Part shown: one piece after another, positions 13,501-28,500 of the stretch
How the letters are laid out: every line of letters starts with the position of its first letter
Position numbering within the stretch: position 1 is the first letter of the stretch
Assembly: GCA_013399855.1 (NCBI GenBank)
Contig: VXAY01006827.1
Span: 989,460-1,053,459, forward strand
Source of the DNA: Oxyruncus cristatus
Lineage: Eukaryota; Chordata; Aves; Passeriformes; Cotingidae
Direction: 5' to 3'
Length of the DNA stretch: 64,000 bases
The notes under the pieces: generated by a model
Databases searched by the model: none
Told to the model about the DNA's origin: nothing
The model's input: only the letters and a program-made list of their open reading frames with translations
Made by a program: the position numbers and the translations under genes

Positions 13501-16500
13501 TTTTAAGATGATACCTAACAATTTATCACATAATTTACATACTGATAACCCCTCAAGTTTATGAACTACTAATTCATGCTAAGGCTTCTTGGCACAGTTT
13601 CTCAACATTAAAATTTCAGTATCAAAAAAGGTGACTTTCTAGTAATAATTTACTATGATTTATAGAATATGTTGAAGCTGGGAGAGTCATAAAACACTTC
13701 AGAACTGCATCATCCATGGCACAAAGTCTGCTGAAGCCCCCAAATTTTCATTATCAATTCTAGCAACTTGGATCAGAGCCCAAATAAATAACAGTTGAGA
13801 ATTTTACCTCCCAGTAATGCTCATTCTGTATGTGAATGTTGACTATATGAATTTGTAACACACCTACACACATAGTTACCCACACACATAAGAAGGAGAA
13901 AGGTGTTAATAACAAGCCGCTGCACAGGACTGTGGAGCTAACTGTGGGTAGGGAAGCCGAAAAACACTGGTGCAGAAGCCCCCAGACACATACTTGACAT
14001 GCAGCCCCACATGAGAAATCACCCCTGAACTGGAGTGAGTGCAGCACCACCTGCACACATGATGCACTTACACCTGGGCCTTGAGTCAAATGCAGAGGAA
14101 ACAGCACTTGGTGGGTTTTCCTAAACGCACAACCTGAGTTTTTCACTGCAGGTTGGTGACTTCTAGCCGGTGTGGGAAGTGGAGTCAGGACTGTTTTGCC
14201 ACACAGCTCCTTCCAAGGTATGGAGTGCTCCAGTTCATATTAGCCAAAACATTTTTGGCATGCGGGCAACCAAACGCTGCCTGCCTCCAGCAGCAACAGG
14301 TTGGGTTGGATTATGACGAGGGATAGTTTCCCTTTCCTCTGCCACACCCAGTCAGGGTGTCCTTAATTGAGGCTCACATGTAAGTACATGCACGTTCTCG
14401 TGGGTTTATACATAAACACTATGTAATAACTATGATATAAGAGGTTCACAACAGCATATGGTAGAAGTGCTGACAAATACAGACAGAAGCAATACCTGAA
14501 ACCACGAAGCAGTAAAAATGAAGTTTTCCCTTCTTGAGAGAGATGGGAGGGACTAAGATTCAGCTGGGAAAAACTAATTAAGATGGTCCATTAATGGCCC
14601 TAAATGTGAAATGTCCCTTACAGTTTTACTTTTAGATGCTCCAAGGAGATTCGGCCTTCATTAGAACTTGGTCTGAATTGGCAGAATTACACCAAAATCT
14701 GTGTGCTCTCATTTCTATCTCAGCATTAGACTGCTTTCTGTATCACTCTTACTTATCCACACCTTTGGCTTCTGTGCAGACTGAACTGCAAAATGATGTC
14801 TGAGGTTTTTTTCAGAATGTCTCCCCATGGTGGACATGAAGCATTGTGTAGTGGGTTTTTATCCCTGAGAAGGTACTTCTCAAGAAAAAAATACCACAGA
14901 AATAAATGTTGGTAGATCACTGGGGCAATGTGACAGGCATATTCACTTACTAATTTTCTATTTCTCCTAAAATGAACCAGTTTTTATTGGAAAATTATTT
15001 GACTGTATTCTGCTCTAAGTAAGCTAAATTCAAATGCTGGAAGCACTAGATGTATTTGCTTACGTGCCTGGAAATCCTCAAATAGAAAAAAAATTAAGGA
15101 CACAACTCAAATATTTTTGCATCCACACGAGACTAGAAAGTTCTGTATACATAACACTGCTGGTTTAATTTCCAAAGAACAAACACTAAATTATGTTCTG
15201 ATTTATTATATTATGTACTACACCCTTGGGCCCAGCTGGCATGGGCAGAATCAAGTCAGAGGGTGCTGAAGATGTTCTCTCTCGTACGGACTGTTTCGTG
15301 ATGCAGTCCTGTGCTGGCCAACGTTCTCCAGGCTTGGGATAACTTGGAGTGAGAAGAAAGGCCCTGACAGAGAAGCCCACCACAAACAGAGACCCTGGGC
15401 ACTCTCCAGGGCTGCCTGGATCAGGCAGACTTGTACAGAGAACAAACTCCTTCAGCAGCTCTCTGCAAGCAGAGGAGCCTCTAACAGGTGAGCGATTCCT
15501 TTTGCGTCTTTGAAGATCTACCTCCTTTTAAAATTAGCATCTCCCTTGTAAGATTCCAACTTACTTATCATCATATTTATCACCTGAACTCCAGTTTTGC
15601 TTGAATATTTTTGAAAGGGGGAAATACCACTCCTATGACCCTGTTATTTGAACATTGTAAAGGAAATGGAACTAATTCCGTCCCAATTTATACCTCCACG
15701 GCCCCACTGGAGCAACAAGGTGTAAATACAAGAACTGGTCCTCGGAAGGACAGATACCAAGTCTACACAAACACATTTGCTCCTCTTTCCTGAGCAAATG
15801 GGCCAGGATGGCAGTGCAGAGAGTGGCAGCTGTACTCACCCATGCCATTGCTCACTCCTCTGCCTACCTGGCACAATCCAGGCAGGGTGCTTTCAGGTGG
15901 CTCTGTTTTACCAATCTGCCCTGGGGTGCCCTTCCCCATCAAACAAGCAAGGGACATTTAAATCTGCCTTTGTTGGAAATAATGATTTTGTTGATCTTAA
16001 ATTCCAACTAAACACGAATGCAGAATATTAAACACTAGGGTTTACAAGACCTGAAAAGCCAGAAGGGAATAAATCTGACAGAGAGACAAGCAGCACAACA
16101 GTACCTATATGATGACGGAGTGTTAGTCATGCAAAATACACAAAATAGCCATTATTTAAATTACCCGTTGAATCAAGGTCATTTTCTAGGTTAGTAAGTT
16201 CATCTCCACCTTCAGTAACAGAGCATTCAGGAACCTCCTCATTAGTATCTATCTCAATATTATCATCATCCTCATCCTCATCTGTAGGAACATACAGCAT
16301 TAAGGTTAGTATTTTCATATGTACATGCAACACGTCACTAAAAAAATGAATGCTTTAGAGAACAAGCTGAGTTATGACAAAAATGCAAATAATTGAATAA
16401 GTCTGGAGGGAGATTTCATTCTGTTCACTCACGGATTTATCTTTAAACTGATGCAATTCAATAAACACATGGGGGTCTCTGCTGGAAACTCCTGCTACAA

Positions 16501-19500
16501 TAGAGTCTGGCCTCAGCAGTGGCTGTTCTTTGTGCTGAATCTTAGTAACCCGAGTCAAAATAATTCCCCCTAAGCTCCCAGTTCTCCATAATGCAGAATG
16601 GGCACCAAAGCAGGCATGTGGCAGGTTCAGATTGGTCTGGTCAACAGAAGGACTTGCAAGATGTGATCTCCTGAGAAAGGCAGCAGGTCCAGGTACTGAG
16701 TTCCCAGCTCGGTGGGACTTGCTGCTCCTCATTTTGCACAGTATTATCACAGAGCAGTGATCACTGTACCTTGCCTAGGCGTTAAAAGTCTATCACTTTC
16801 GATGCAAGGAGGCAAACTGTCACCTGGAACACCGTGCTTAGTAAGCACCGATGTCAGCTGCAGCAAGGGCACACTCACAGAACCACAGAACGGGTCAGGT
16901 TGGAAGGACCACAGCGGGTCATCGGGCCCAACCTCCCTGCTCAAGCAGGGTCATCCCAGAGCACATTACACAGGACTGTGTCCAGACGGTTCTTCAAAAT
17001 CTCCAGTGATGGAGACTCCACAACCTCTCTGGACAATCTGTTCCTGTGCTCAGTCACTGCACAGTAAGGAATTTCTTCCTCATGTTCAGGTGGAACTTCC
17101 TGTGGATCATTTTCTGCCCGTTGACTCTTGTCCTGTTAGCTGGCACCACCAAGCAGAGCCTGGTCCATCCTCTTGGCAATCTCCCTTCAGATACTGACAG
17201 ACATTGATGGGGTCCCCCCTCAGTCGTCTCTTCTCAAGGATGAACAGGCCCAGCTCCCTCAGCCTGTCCTCATACGAGGAATGCTCCAGTCCCTTGATCA
17301 TCTTTGTCACCCTCCACTGGACCCGCTCCAGGAGCAACGTGTCTCTCTTGTCCTGAGGAGCCCAGAACTGGACACAGCAGTCCAGGTGATCCTTACCAGG
17401 GCTGAGTAGAGATCACCCTTAGGGATCACCTCTCACGACNACCCTCCACTGGACCCACTCCAGGAGCAACGTGTCTCTCTTGTCCTGAGGAGCCCAGAAC
17501 TGGACACAGCACTCCAGGAGATCCTTACCAGGGCTGAGTAGAGATCACCCTTAGGGATCACCTCTCACGACCTGCTGGCAGTGATCTTTCTAATATATCC
17601 CAGGATTCCATCGGCCTTCTTGGCCACAAGGGCACTGCTGGCTCATCGACATCTTGTTGTCCACCAGGACCCCCAGTTCCTTTTCTCCAGAGCTGCTTTC
17701 CAGCAGGTTGGCCCCCAGCCTGTACTGGTGCTTGGGATTGTTCTTCCCCAGGTGCAGGACCCTGCACTTGCTCTTGCTGAATTTCAGAAGGTTCTTTGCC
17801 CATCTCTCCAACCTGTCAAGGTCCTTCTGAAGGGCTGCACAGCCCTCTGGGGTATTGGCCACTCCTCCCAGCTTTGTGTCATCAGCAGACTTGCTGAGGA
17901 GGCATCTACCCCTTCATCCAAGTCATTGATGAATAAGTTAAAAGTGCTTTACTGCACTACTTTTAATCAGCATTGTTTGTAAGCTACATGCCCTTTAAAT
18001 AAAAATTGTAATTATATTTTTATGGGATCTTTCTACTGAGCTTCTCAGAGCAGCTTATGAATATCACTCATAAATGAGTCCCATACTGTTTTATGAAGTA
18101 GGTGATTATTATAATTACAATTATGATGATGATGCAGGTAAATTAAGGCACAGAAAGAGTAAGTAACCTGAGGAAGATCAAATAGCAAGTTCTGAATTGT
18201 GAAGAAGATCCCAGAAAAAATCCTGACTCACATTTTCAATACAAATATAGAATGAAATTAAAGTACATAAAAGCTAAATTAGTACTTTCAAAGTAAGTAG
18301 ATGCATTGTGTTTACTCACTTTTAAATCTCATATCAAATGCTATCTACACTTGTTCAGACTTATACAAACATTTTTTTCTTATGTATGCACGCATGTGTG
18401 TAAAAATGATAAAAAAGAATAGGCTGGAGTGTGTCTGAAGAAACAAGACTAAAAGAACTTTGAAACACCTAAAATAGGAAAAAACCCCTGATTATAAACA
18501 CAGAACATGGGTGGATTCAAATACCACATAAACAAAAAGGATCCTAAACATAGTACCAAGATGCCATAATCCTGAATACCAGAAGTCTGTACCAGGATTG
18601 GTGCTGATCACTCATCATCTGTCTTGGAAACACACTAAACCTCATTCCCAGACCTGAAGTTTCCACTTTAGGCCCGCACTGCTGTCATGAAGATCATACA
18701 ATTGTACGTTTTCTTTACCTCTTCACCTCCACAGCCCCTGTTAATTGCTATTTTAGGAGCCTGTTGACTTTTTTAATGTCTACTACTCTTTTCTAACCTG
18801 GGACCTGACAGATGGTGCTTCAGGTGTACAGGTTGGTGGGTGCAAACACTCCTGGCTCCGTGTGACACCCCTTCTGTTCCCACTTAAATTCCCCACGGTG
18901 ATCCTGCCATTTCAGGTAGTGCAGAGGTAGGTGAACGAAGCAGAAGGGCACAGTGCGACCATCATGAAGTGGAAAAAGGGATAAACGGTAAAGGGGTAAA
19001 AACCAGACTGACAAGAAAACAGAGAATGGTAAAGCAGCAACAGCAACGATCCTGATGGTTTTGAATTTCCTTCAAAGCATCCCTGCTGTTTCCGATGAGG
19101 AGACAGACTTCCCGCATGACTCCAAATCCTTCGGGATGGTATTTGAGAAATTCAGTGGCATTCGGGCCGTGATCCTCTCAAACACACTTTGGAGCTCACA
19201 GGGGCACACTCAAGGCATGACTGGGCTACTATGGACATTTGGAAGAGGCAGAAGAGCGAAAGAGGGACACCACTGTGGCAGAGGGAAACCAAATCCACCT
19301 CGAGCCTAGAAGCAGGCTTCTGGAATCACCCAAAGGAGTCAGCTCGCAAGGTTGGCTCACAACTACCAGTCATCCCACAGGATGCTGGATGCGTCCAAAC
19401 AATCTAAAAAAGATGACAGGGTTTAAGACTCCTGTATACTAAGGGAATGCTTATATTAGATTATTTGATTTTCTTTAATTTAATACAGCAAGATGAGGTC

Positions 19501-22500
19501 AGAGGCACTGCCTTTGACACCACCATTTTAGGAAACAAAAGAGATGGGAATGTCAAAGACACCAGTTTCTAATATCAGATAATGACCTGACCTAGTATTT
19601 CATTTAAAATTGGCAGACTTTGATTGAATATGATTGTCAGGACATTTACACTTTATTTAAAAAAAAAATCAATTAAAAGCAGTAACTGGAAGTAATTTCA
19701 GAAACTTTCAAATATCTTTAAAAATCTAGATTCCTTGATTGAAAGTACTCTAGGGTTTTGGTTTTTTGTTTTTTTTTTCCCAGGGTTTTGTTCTTCCAGT
19801 GTATTAAAAGGGTAATGTGTTTAGGGAGCATGTTACAACAAGATTTTGCAATTATAAATGATAAAAGGGACAACATGACGAAGAGATAACAGATATCTTT
19901 TCTAAAAAGAACAAATTGCTAATGTGAAAAACTAAAGGCACTTGGTCTAGAACCAGGGCACATACTTAGAAGAGGACTGAAGAATTGCTTCCTTGAAACG
20001 TATGTACATTTGAATCCTAGAAAGACAGCAAGGCTTTACTATGTCATGAAGAAATGAACAAAATAAAAGATAAACAGCACTGACAATTTACCTACACAGC
20101 ATGGACTGCAGTCTGGGCTGGAAAGAGAGAAATAAGCATTTTTCGGAACCAAATGGAAATGGCAGAATGTTGGTGGAAAAAGATCCAGAGGCATTTTATA
20201 GCTCATATGTCTTACTATTCAGATTAAGGCCAAATTTGCTGTTAAAACTGATATTCTATTGACTTGGTTTAAGCTTGTCCACTCGTGAACTAGTTGCAGC
20301 AGACTGCAACAGTTTCTAGATTAAATTAAAAAGGAGTAATTTTCATGAAGAAGCAGAAGCATTGATGGGGGCTGGATCACGCTACCGGGAAAAGCACGTG
20401 GAAGCTGCAACTGGAGTTGCACAAACAGTACTTGCTCTTCAGGGAAGATATTTCCAGCCTTCAGGATTGTCTCTAGGAAATCCTTCAGGCTTGTAAATAT
20501 TGAGATATTTAGTTTATTTACTTTCAGGTACAGAGTTTGCTTTAAGGCTGCAGGATGTGACAGAAGCCTCTGAACACTAATAAAGGCAACAAAAGGTGGG
20601 GAATGGAAGAAATGCAGAGTTGAAATACTGGTTCCATGTACAAGAAATTAGATGTCAGGACAAGAAATTACAGCAGTAACTGCCAACAGATAGAAATACT
20701 GCCTTTTAAAAATATTAAACTGAGGACTTAACACTGTTTCATGAGTTGGAGACTTAGCATGATGAGTAAGCCTGTGCTACCATGCACATTCCTTAAAAAT
20801 CATTGCCTCAGAAGCGAAATCTTGAACATACCCTGTTCTGTCTGTTGTTCCCTCCCTTCACTGCCTACTCACCACCCCCAGCTCCGAGCCACCTCCGCAC
20901 AAAGACGCCATCTCCAGTGAAGGATGGAGATGTGCCAGGGAGTAAAGAAAGCACACCACCACGTCCCAAACAAGCAGACGGGTGTTCCACTGCACATATT
21001 CCTAGATAATATGTCAATTCCTTTGTCCCGTTGCTGCTAGGAAATTTGGATTTCCATCTTGATACTGTCCCTGGATCCATCTCAAGGCATCCGCTTATCG
21101 GCCTGAAGCTAGTAGGACATCTAATAAATTTGAAGCTGCCATCCCAAACCCTCTGGCAGTTGGCAGGAAGAAGTATTTTCTGTCTCACATGCCAAATAAC
21201 CTATGGAAAAGACTGGATTTTGTAGCTAAGGATGCTGCTTATCCAGGAAAGTTTCAACTTGCCATAGGCATTTGAGTTTTTCAGACCACGATTAAATAAA
21301 GCCTTTTAACAGAGAATATTGCACCGGTGCCAAAGCATGAAATTCTTAATGAGCATACAGAAACAATGAAAGAGATCACATTTTTACCTACAGTCGTAAG
21401 AAAGAGTTAGTCTTTAAAAACTCCAGAATCCCAAAGCTGAAATGTCACTTTTCTTCTGAAATAATTGAACTGAGAGAGAGGAAAACTATTTGGTACATTC
21501 CCTTTTTTGTAAATTAAAAAGTAATTGTAATCAATGCAGAAGAAGAGATTTATGAAGCATAATGGACAAGGAGGCTTGGAAGACATAAGATATCACAAGA
21601 AGCTTGTCTTGGGTATTCTACAGGGAGTACAAGACTATAATAGAAAAAAACCCTACCACATATGAATGCAGTTAGGGGCAACATTCAGAATCCAGTTGTA
21701 ATAAGGAAACTGTCTAATTTTTGGTGTAAACTCAAAAATGAAAAAAGACTAAACCCAGAAATAATCCTAATTCATTTTTTTTTTTAAGTGTTGGTGCCAT
21801 TTCACAGAATTACTACATTTTAGAAGAACGAATTTCTTGAGTGGAGATTCTAGTGTGGCACCTGACGTGACCAGTGGTGTGGCAGAAGTATGTGGAAGAT
21901 GTGCCATCCTTTTTGAGAAGGAGAGAAGATGCTATAGAATGCACATGGACATGAAAAGAGCAAAGAGGAAAAAAAACCAAGACGAGACATAAAAATTTCA
22001 AGTCCAAGAGAAGTTCAAATAGGTTGGCCAAACTACTGTACGGACAAAGAAAAATCAAAGCAGAAAATACAAACAAAGGCCTCAAAGCACATGAAAAAGT
22101 AGAAAGCTGTGAAATTGTTGCATGGATAAAACCCAGTGGGTACAGAGGTGATAACTTTATAAGCGCGGTGCCACCAGTACTGATACTGTATCCTTTAATA
22201 ACACTAAACTCTTTGGGTGCATATGCAATCTCCCTCTATAAATACATGTTTCTTTTAATACATATGCACAGCTACCCCTCAGACTGTTCACAGTTCGAAC
22301 AAAGGGCAGGAAGAGCAATGGCAAAATACAGAGGAAAATATGACCAGGAAGGCCACGTCCCAGAAAGAAGCACACTGAGATATTTAACAACACTACAAGT
22401 GAGTCAACTGTGACAAAACAGGGTCACTGCTGTGCAGCTGAGCACTCAGAGTACCTTACTTTGAGGGAAGACATGGCAGGAACAGCTATGTAAGGCATGG

Positions 22501-25500
22501 TGAGGAGGAAGTAATTAAATAATGTGGGACAGGGAATCATAAACCGTGAAGAGGGATGAGGAACACCATGGTCTATGTAATGTCCAAGGACTGTGTTGTT
22601 TGGCTCAGCCTGTCTTAATGCCTCCCCATAAAGGATGTAATTTCCCCATTTATCACAAAAGAGAGCTTGGTTTACCAGGTAAAGAGAGTAAATCTGAAGA
22701 CCAAACCCAAAGGGAGATGTAGAACTCACTGCTTTCTTCTCAGTCTTAAACGGCACAGAAGTGTAGGGTTTAGGGTGCAATCAGGCTGTATTTAAATATT
22801 TATGCATATAAAATACACGAAGTAGAGAAGAAATAAATATTTTTGTTGAATCTACATGCATTGTGAGCATAAAGCTGGATTTTCTTTACACTTCAGCTTA
22901 TGATTAAGTTAGTATGAGAAATACTATTTCCCCTTAGAATATGTAGAAGACATTGAAAGAGCAAGAAGCCTGCCCTGCAATGTGTGCTCAGCACCCATTT
23001 GAGTTTGAGTGACACTACATTACTCCAGCTCATAGCACTGGCAGGTATATGAATTTTAATGACATTTCAAAGTCAGTTTAATAACATTATAGCAATATTA
23101 CAACTCAAAACCCGTAAATGCAAGTGGTATGTCAAAAGACTGCCATTTAAAATCGAAAGGTTGTTGCCCCTGCCTCTTACAGGCCACCTTTAAAATTCTC
23201 TTCCCAGGCAGTTTTTTGAAGACATTTAATACAAAATAACTTTTCTTAAGTATTTCTAATGCTTTCCCCCCCAAAAAATTATGCCCGTGCTCCTATATAA
23301 AATATATATATTGAAGAGAGCCAACAACCATAAAATTCTAAAAAAACTGTGGGCAATGACAAATCTGCAAATAATGGGCCAACATGAGCTACTTGTTCAC
23401 AGGACATCTTTTTCTTTCAACCACATACATGCTTTTCTTGTAATTGTTGGAAATTAAGCGACACAACGCTGATTTAGGAAACACATCTACAGCCAGGTCT
23501 TTTGATACGTTCACCTGGTGAACAACAACGTTTTGAAGTGTGAATAAAAGTGATACCCAAAAAGGTCTCTGCTTTCTAGGTTGCCATAGGAATGAGATAC
23601 AAGGTTCCTCAGCTCACCTCCAGATGCCTTTGACCTTTCTTTCAACTTTTCTGCAGCCATTTCACTGTAGCTGGGAAGTTCTGACATCTTCACTCCAGAT
23701 CGAGCTTCTGCTATTAGCTGACGAGCTCTCTCTCTCAGCTGCCGACGCCGCTCTTCATCTTGCTGCTAAGATATATTGAACAGTTGCCAACTCAGTAATT
23801 GACAGAAATGCAATTTCATTCTCAATCTGATCATCATGATAGGAACTGGTTTACAGCATGGTGCTTGGCCCACATTATAAATAGGACGCTCGATATCAGT
23901 TGGGTGTCACACCACAATTTTTAAAGACATCCATGCATCAGATTATTTTTTTTTTTAAAGCATTCCCCAAATTATTACTGCATTAGAAACCTAATGATTT
24001 GCAATGTAAAGCTTTTATAAATTACGTTCTATAAAAATACCTCGATGAAAATTTGCAGGCACTTCAGTCTCAAAGTAATCACACTTAATGAGTGATTTGA
24101 GTGAAGTTTTACCGTGGCTATAAAATGGTTTTACTAAATTGAATTACTCATTTGAGTAGCATTCTCTCATAGAACTGAAACAAGAAGCCAGATGTTGCTC
24201 TTGGTTATCCAAGCACCAAGCTGACTTCAAAGCGTGAAGTGGCATCAAATCTGAGACATGTTCTTCGACTTGAATGGATACTTAAAAAAAAAAATAAACT
24301 AACGTAAATTACTGAAAGAACAATAGGTGCTCTCAGAGCAGAAAAGACCCTGCATCATTTAAAACATCCTACTAGTGGGGCTTTGGTCAGCAATTAAAGA
24401 GATCGTTCCTGGAACCATGCCATGTCCTACTAAAGCTCATAACTTAGAAGCACAACAGTATTTCAGATACATAAAAAAGCGAAGTTCTGCAGCATCAAAT
24501 TTTGTAAACCCACCATATTAAAAAAGTCCTAACAAAAAGATATATTTAAACATATCTATAAGACTCCATGAAACCATAAGGGAAACCATTTCAGTTTTCA
24601 CCTTAAACACGGGATTTTTTTTCAAAGTTGGGACTGCTTTTCCTCTCCCCGCTATATCAGAAATGGTCATAAGCACAACAGAATCAGCACCTGGCTTTAA
24701 GTCTGACCTGCCAATAATTTCGTAATATTGACATAATGACCTGGATAAATCCCAGGTACAGGCTGTTGACCTGAACTAAGCGGAATATAACAAACTGCCT
24801 AATTTTTGAGAGCCATCCTGGCAGCCCTCCCACCAACCCAGAAACTTGAGCATCCCACACCTGCAGACACTGGTGAGAGCCGCTGCTAAGTGCTATTTAG
24901 TTTAAGCAATCATTAATAAAACAAGCGCAAAATACTAATTAGGTACATTTTATCCATTTCCATGTAAATTGTTTGTTTGTAGCTATTTACTCAGCATTGT
25001 TCTCAGCACAATAGAAAAAATGCAAATGACTGAATCAGAATGCAGCCCTAATGGGACTTTCTGTTTATAACCATTAGCCCAGAGGTGTGCTGAAATTCAA
25101 TCCTCAAGCAGCAAGATTTAGCCTCATTAACAGCTTGCATGGGCAGGTTACAACTCATAAAACCCTACAGTAAACAAAGTATATGGACACAGCACAATAT
25201 CTCGCCTCTGAGTGACAGAGTCCTGATTCCCTATCAGATTGCCTGGATTTACTTTTCTCCTAATGTCCTCCCCTGGAAAGGCAATTGTGCCTGGGCCCTG
25301 CGAGGCGGCAGGATGGCACATGGGCTTTGTTTGCTTTCTCACCCTTTTAACTTCCCAGAAGGCACAGAGCAACAGTTCTATCAAAAATTTATTTGGTAAA
25401 GTACACATTAGAAAGACAACTAGAAAGCTTTCCCCCCCCCCCTCCTTTGCACTATAATAGATCAATTTAATTTAATTTCTAGCCAACCAACTGACACAGC

Positions 25501-28500
25501 AAATGGTTTTATTTTGACCCACAGTATTCGGCAACATTAATTACACTGAATTTTATATAAAGAAAACTGCTCAAATTTCTAATATTCCCAATTCCTGGGA
25601 CATAGGAACTTGTGGGTTTGATTTAAATGATTTTCAAGAAGGAATGTGCAAAATTAAGACTCCTGTATGGTTTAATGTCAAACAATTTAATCTACTTCAG
25701 CACGTGTAGTTTAAAATAAGGCCATTTATGTGTTTGTGGCAAAAATGTCCTAAATGGAGCAGGCTGATTTCTCCCCTCTCCTTTCCTCCCCTCCTCCTGA
25801 AAGAGAACTTGTATCCTGAATTATTAGCATAGTCATTAACATCCCGGGGATCTCCAAGCAAACACAGATTATGGTGGCTTGTGTTTGTGCTGATTAAGCC
25901 AATCATCACCAGCGGATAAGAGAAAAACTGGCCTAGTTCTTGCTTAAATTCAATTCAGGTATTTGAACCCTCGGCTGCTGAGCCTGGCAGGAGAAACACT
26001 GGTGGAAGGAGCAATGTAACTGAGAGCAGAAAAAGTAGATAGATTAAGTTTTGAGGTACAGAAAAATTATTAAACAGCACATCAATCTCCTAGAATTTGG
26101 AAAGGAAAGCACTCAGGAGAGGTACGAAGGCACGAACAAAGATATAAAAAAAACCCCCCAGGCAACACGAAGAAAAGCACTGCACCAAGAAAGGACCAAG
26201 CAAACACACATACAGTGATTTTTTTTTCCAGTACAGTTGAAGAGAAAACTCAGTAAACTCTTTCACCCTCTGACATGGACCTGACATGCCAAAGAGACAT
26301 TAGAGTTTGCTCTGTTATTTTCCCCCAGCTACTTCGTAATGGTTTAAAGATCTGCCATGCAGATGCACAGCAAGGAAAACTTCACTATTTAAGGACAAAC
26401 TCTTCAAGAATAAGTAATGTAATTCCTTGTTTCCCTCCTATAAAAATGTATTGGTATGCAATTTTTATATTTCACAGTTCACTGACATCTCGGCAAGCTT
26501 TCTTCCACTGCTTCAATGGTGCTACTTTTAATTTTATCCTCCTTAGTCCTAGTAATTAAAGTGATCAGCAGTGGCATCCCAACGGCTTTGACACAGCTAC
26601 AACCCCCTAGCTGACTCCCGCTTTTAAGGGAAAGGGAAGAAAAAAAAGGACGGGAGTTTCATTTCACTGGAACAAGAAAATCAAGCTTCTCCAATCCTCA
26701 ACTTTATCCAATTGTTCTTTCAGCAGCCTTTGGATCTTAAGAAACAAATAAAAATGGCTGCCATTAGGGGGTCCTGTTTGTACTCGCCGCAGACGGCAAT
26801 GACTGACATTACTTTGGCCAAAAATGATGCCGTGGATTTGGGAAGGTGAATTCGAATGTGAAACACTGGCAGAGCAGTTTCCGAGATCATTACCCGGCCA
26901 GCTGAGAGCTGACCAACTCAGTAAAATATTGAGAATGGTGGACTCTTGCAGAGGAAAAAATAACCTAAGCACCAACTTAAAAATCATCTCCTTAAATGAC
27001 AAAAATTCTGCAATCTTCTTGCATTATTAAACAAACAAAAAAACCGAACAAACAAACCAACCAAAACCCAAAAACCTTTGCCAGGGGTTTTCAGTCCTCC
27101 TTCGCTGAATTTTGGGAGGATCCAAACCGACTTTACACCAGAAATCTGACAATGTATGATCCTCTCTATATAAAAAAATTACAGTCTCATGAACTCCATT
27201 TACTTGATGTCTAGGAAGAAAATTCTTTACCGTGCCAATAGACTGGGAGGAAAAAAAAAAAAAAGTTGTAAAATAATTATAAACCACAGCAACAAAATGA
27301 AATCAGAATTGTACCTATGAGGGGGAGTGATTCCTGTAGCTGTAGGTTTCAAAATGGTTCGTGGTCAGCCCTGAATGCACAGAACATCTAAGAGAAAGAA
27401 CTTGACTGCCACCTCTTTCATCATTAGAAAGGAAGAACGGCTCTGTTATTAGCCATTCAGAAAGAAAAAGACTTCTGTGCTTGTCCAGAGGCAAGGATTA
27501 CCGAAATGTACCTATTCAGGATTACCAAAATGTACCTATTCAGTTAGTAGAGAAGACAGAATGAAAAAAAAATAAAAAAAAATAAAATTACACGGGCTCT
27601 AAAGGTTTGAGCAGGCTGGGTTGTACTGTGACCTTCATTGGCTCTTGTTTGAGTAAATAGGATTTGGGATGAAACATTAAAACTGTTTAGCAGATCTTTT
27701 CAAACCATTTCAAACTTTTCTTATGTTGGTTTATAATATAACCAGACATGCTTGTAAATGGCCACACCTGCTCATTCCTCTGGGGATGGCCTGATCTCTG
27801 CCTTTGCTAACAAAGAAAGGACGGGAGAAAAAAAAAAAAAAATCAGCCTTTCTTGTTGCAAAACAGAGTGGAAAGTCAAAAATCTTTCTCAAGTTTGTCC
27901 CATCTGGTCAGATTAAATCTTTGATCACCCTGGGGACCACATTTATGTTTGGTCTCCACCACCGTTTTCAGAACAGCTCAAAATACACAGGTAGTAAGCA
28001 AAGTATGGATTGCTAAGCAGGGAACACTCGGCATAAACAAAAGTGGCTTTGGATTTCTGTGGCCAGTCAGATCCTAGGAAGCGGCAAGTAAAGACAGACA
28101 TAAACATCTTAGGTATTTTCTGCCTTATGCCCAGCGTCTACACCAGCTACCTGACTACCAATAAACCGCATGTAGCTTGAAAATATTTTTTTCATGAGCG
28201 CACATCACAAAGAGTATCAAACTGCTTGTCTTAAGTAGCTGTTGGCTTACGAGCTATGGCACTGACAGACTGATGAGACCCAACGAAAACAGAAGTAGCC
28301 CAAAGTCTAAAACTGGAAGAATCACAAGCGAAGTCTTAGCAAAGCTGTCTTTCCTAAGAAAAAAAGGCTCCCAAAATTCACAGTAAAATGGGGTTGTGCG
28401 GCTGTAAAATGGGAAACATTCCTTCAACCCAAGGAGGTTTTTTCAAAGAAATAGCCAGCAAATTCTTCTTTGAAATTTTTTTATTTTTAATATAATCTAT

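Larger units (their letters stand above)
16282..23617 (-). other. EHBP1: EHBP1 intron (7336 bp) with CR1 and MIR-like insertions
   Basis: This intron contains the CR1 fragment at about 16875-17940 and a faint MIR-like remnant at about 18033-18200. The rest is AT-rich unique sequence. Frames such as 20865-21188 and 22024-22413 have no coding signature. No additional EHBP1 exon was recognised here. Confidence 0.85.

Noticed and set aside
16712..17197. 161-codon plus-strand open frame
   Set aside because: Most of it is the antisense of the CR1 3' end; the translation is a shadow of the LINE.
17173..17982. Plus-strand frames over the CR1
   Set aside because: They are antisense to the broken reverse-transcriptase frames and have no independent signal.
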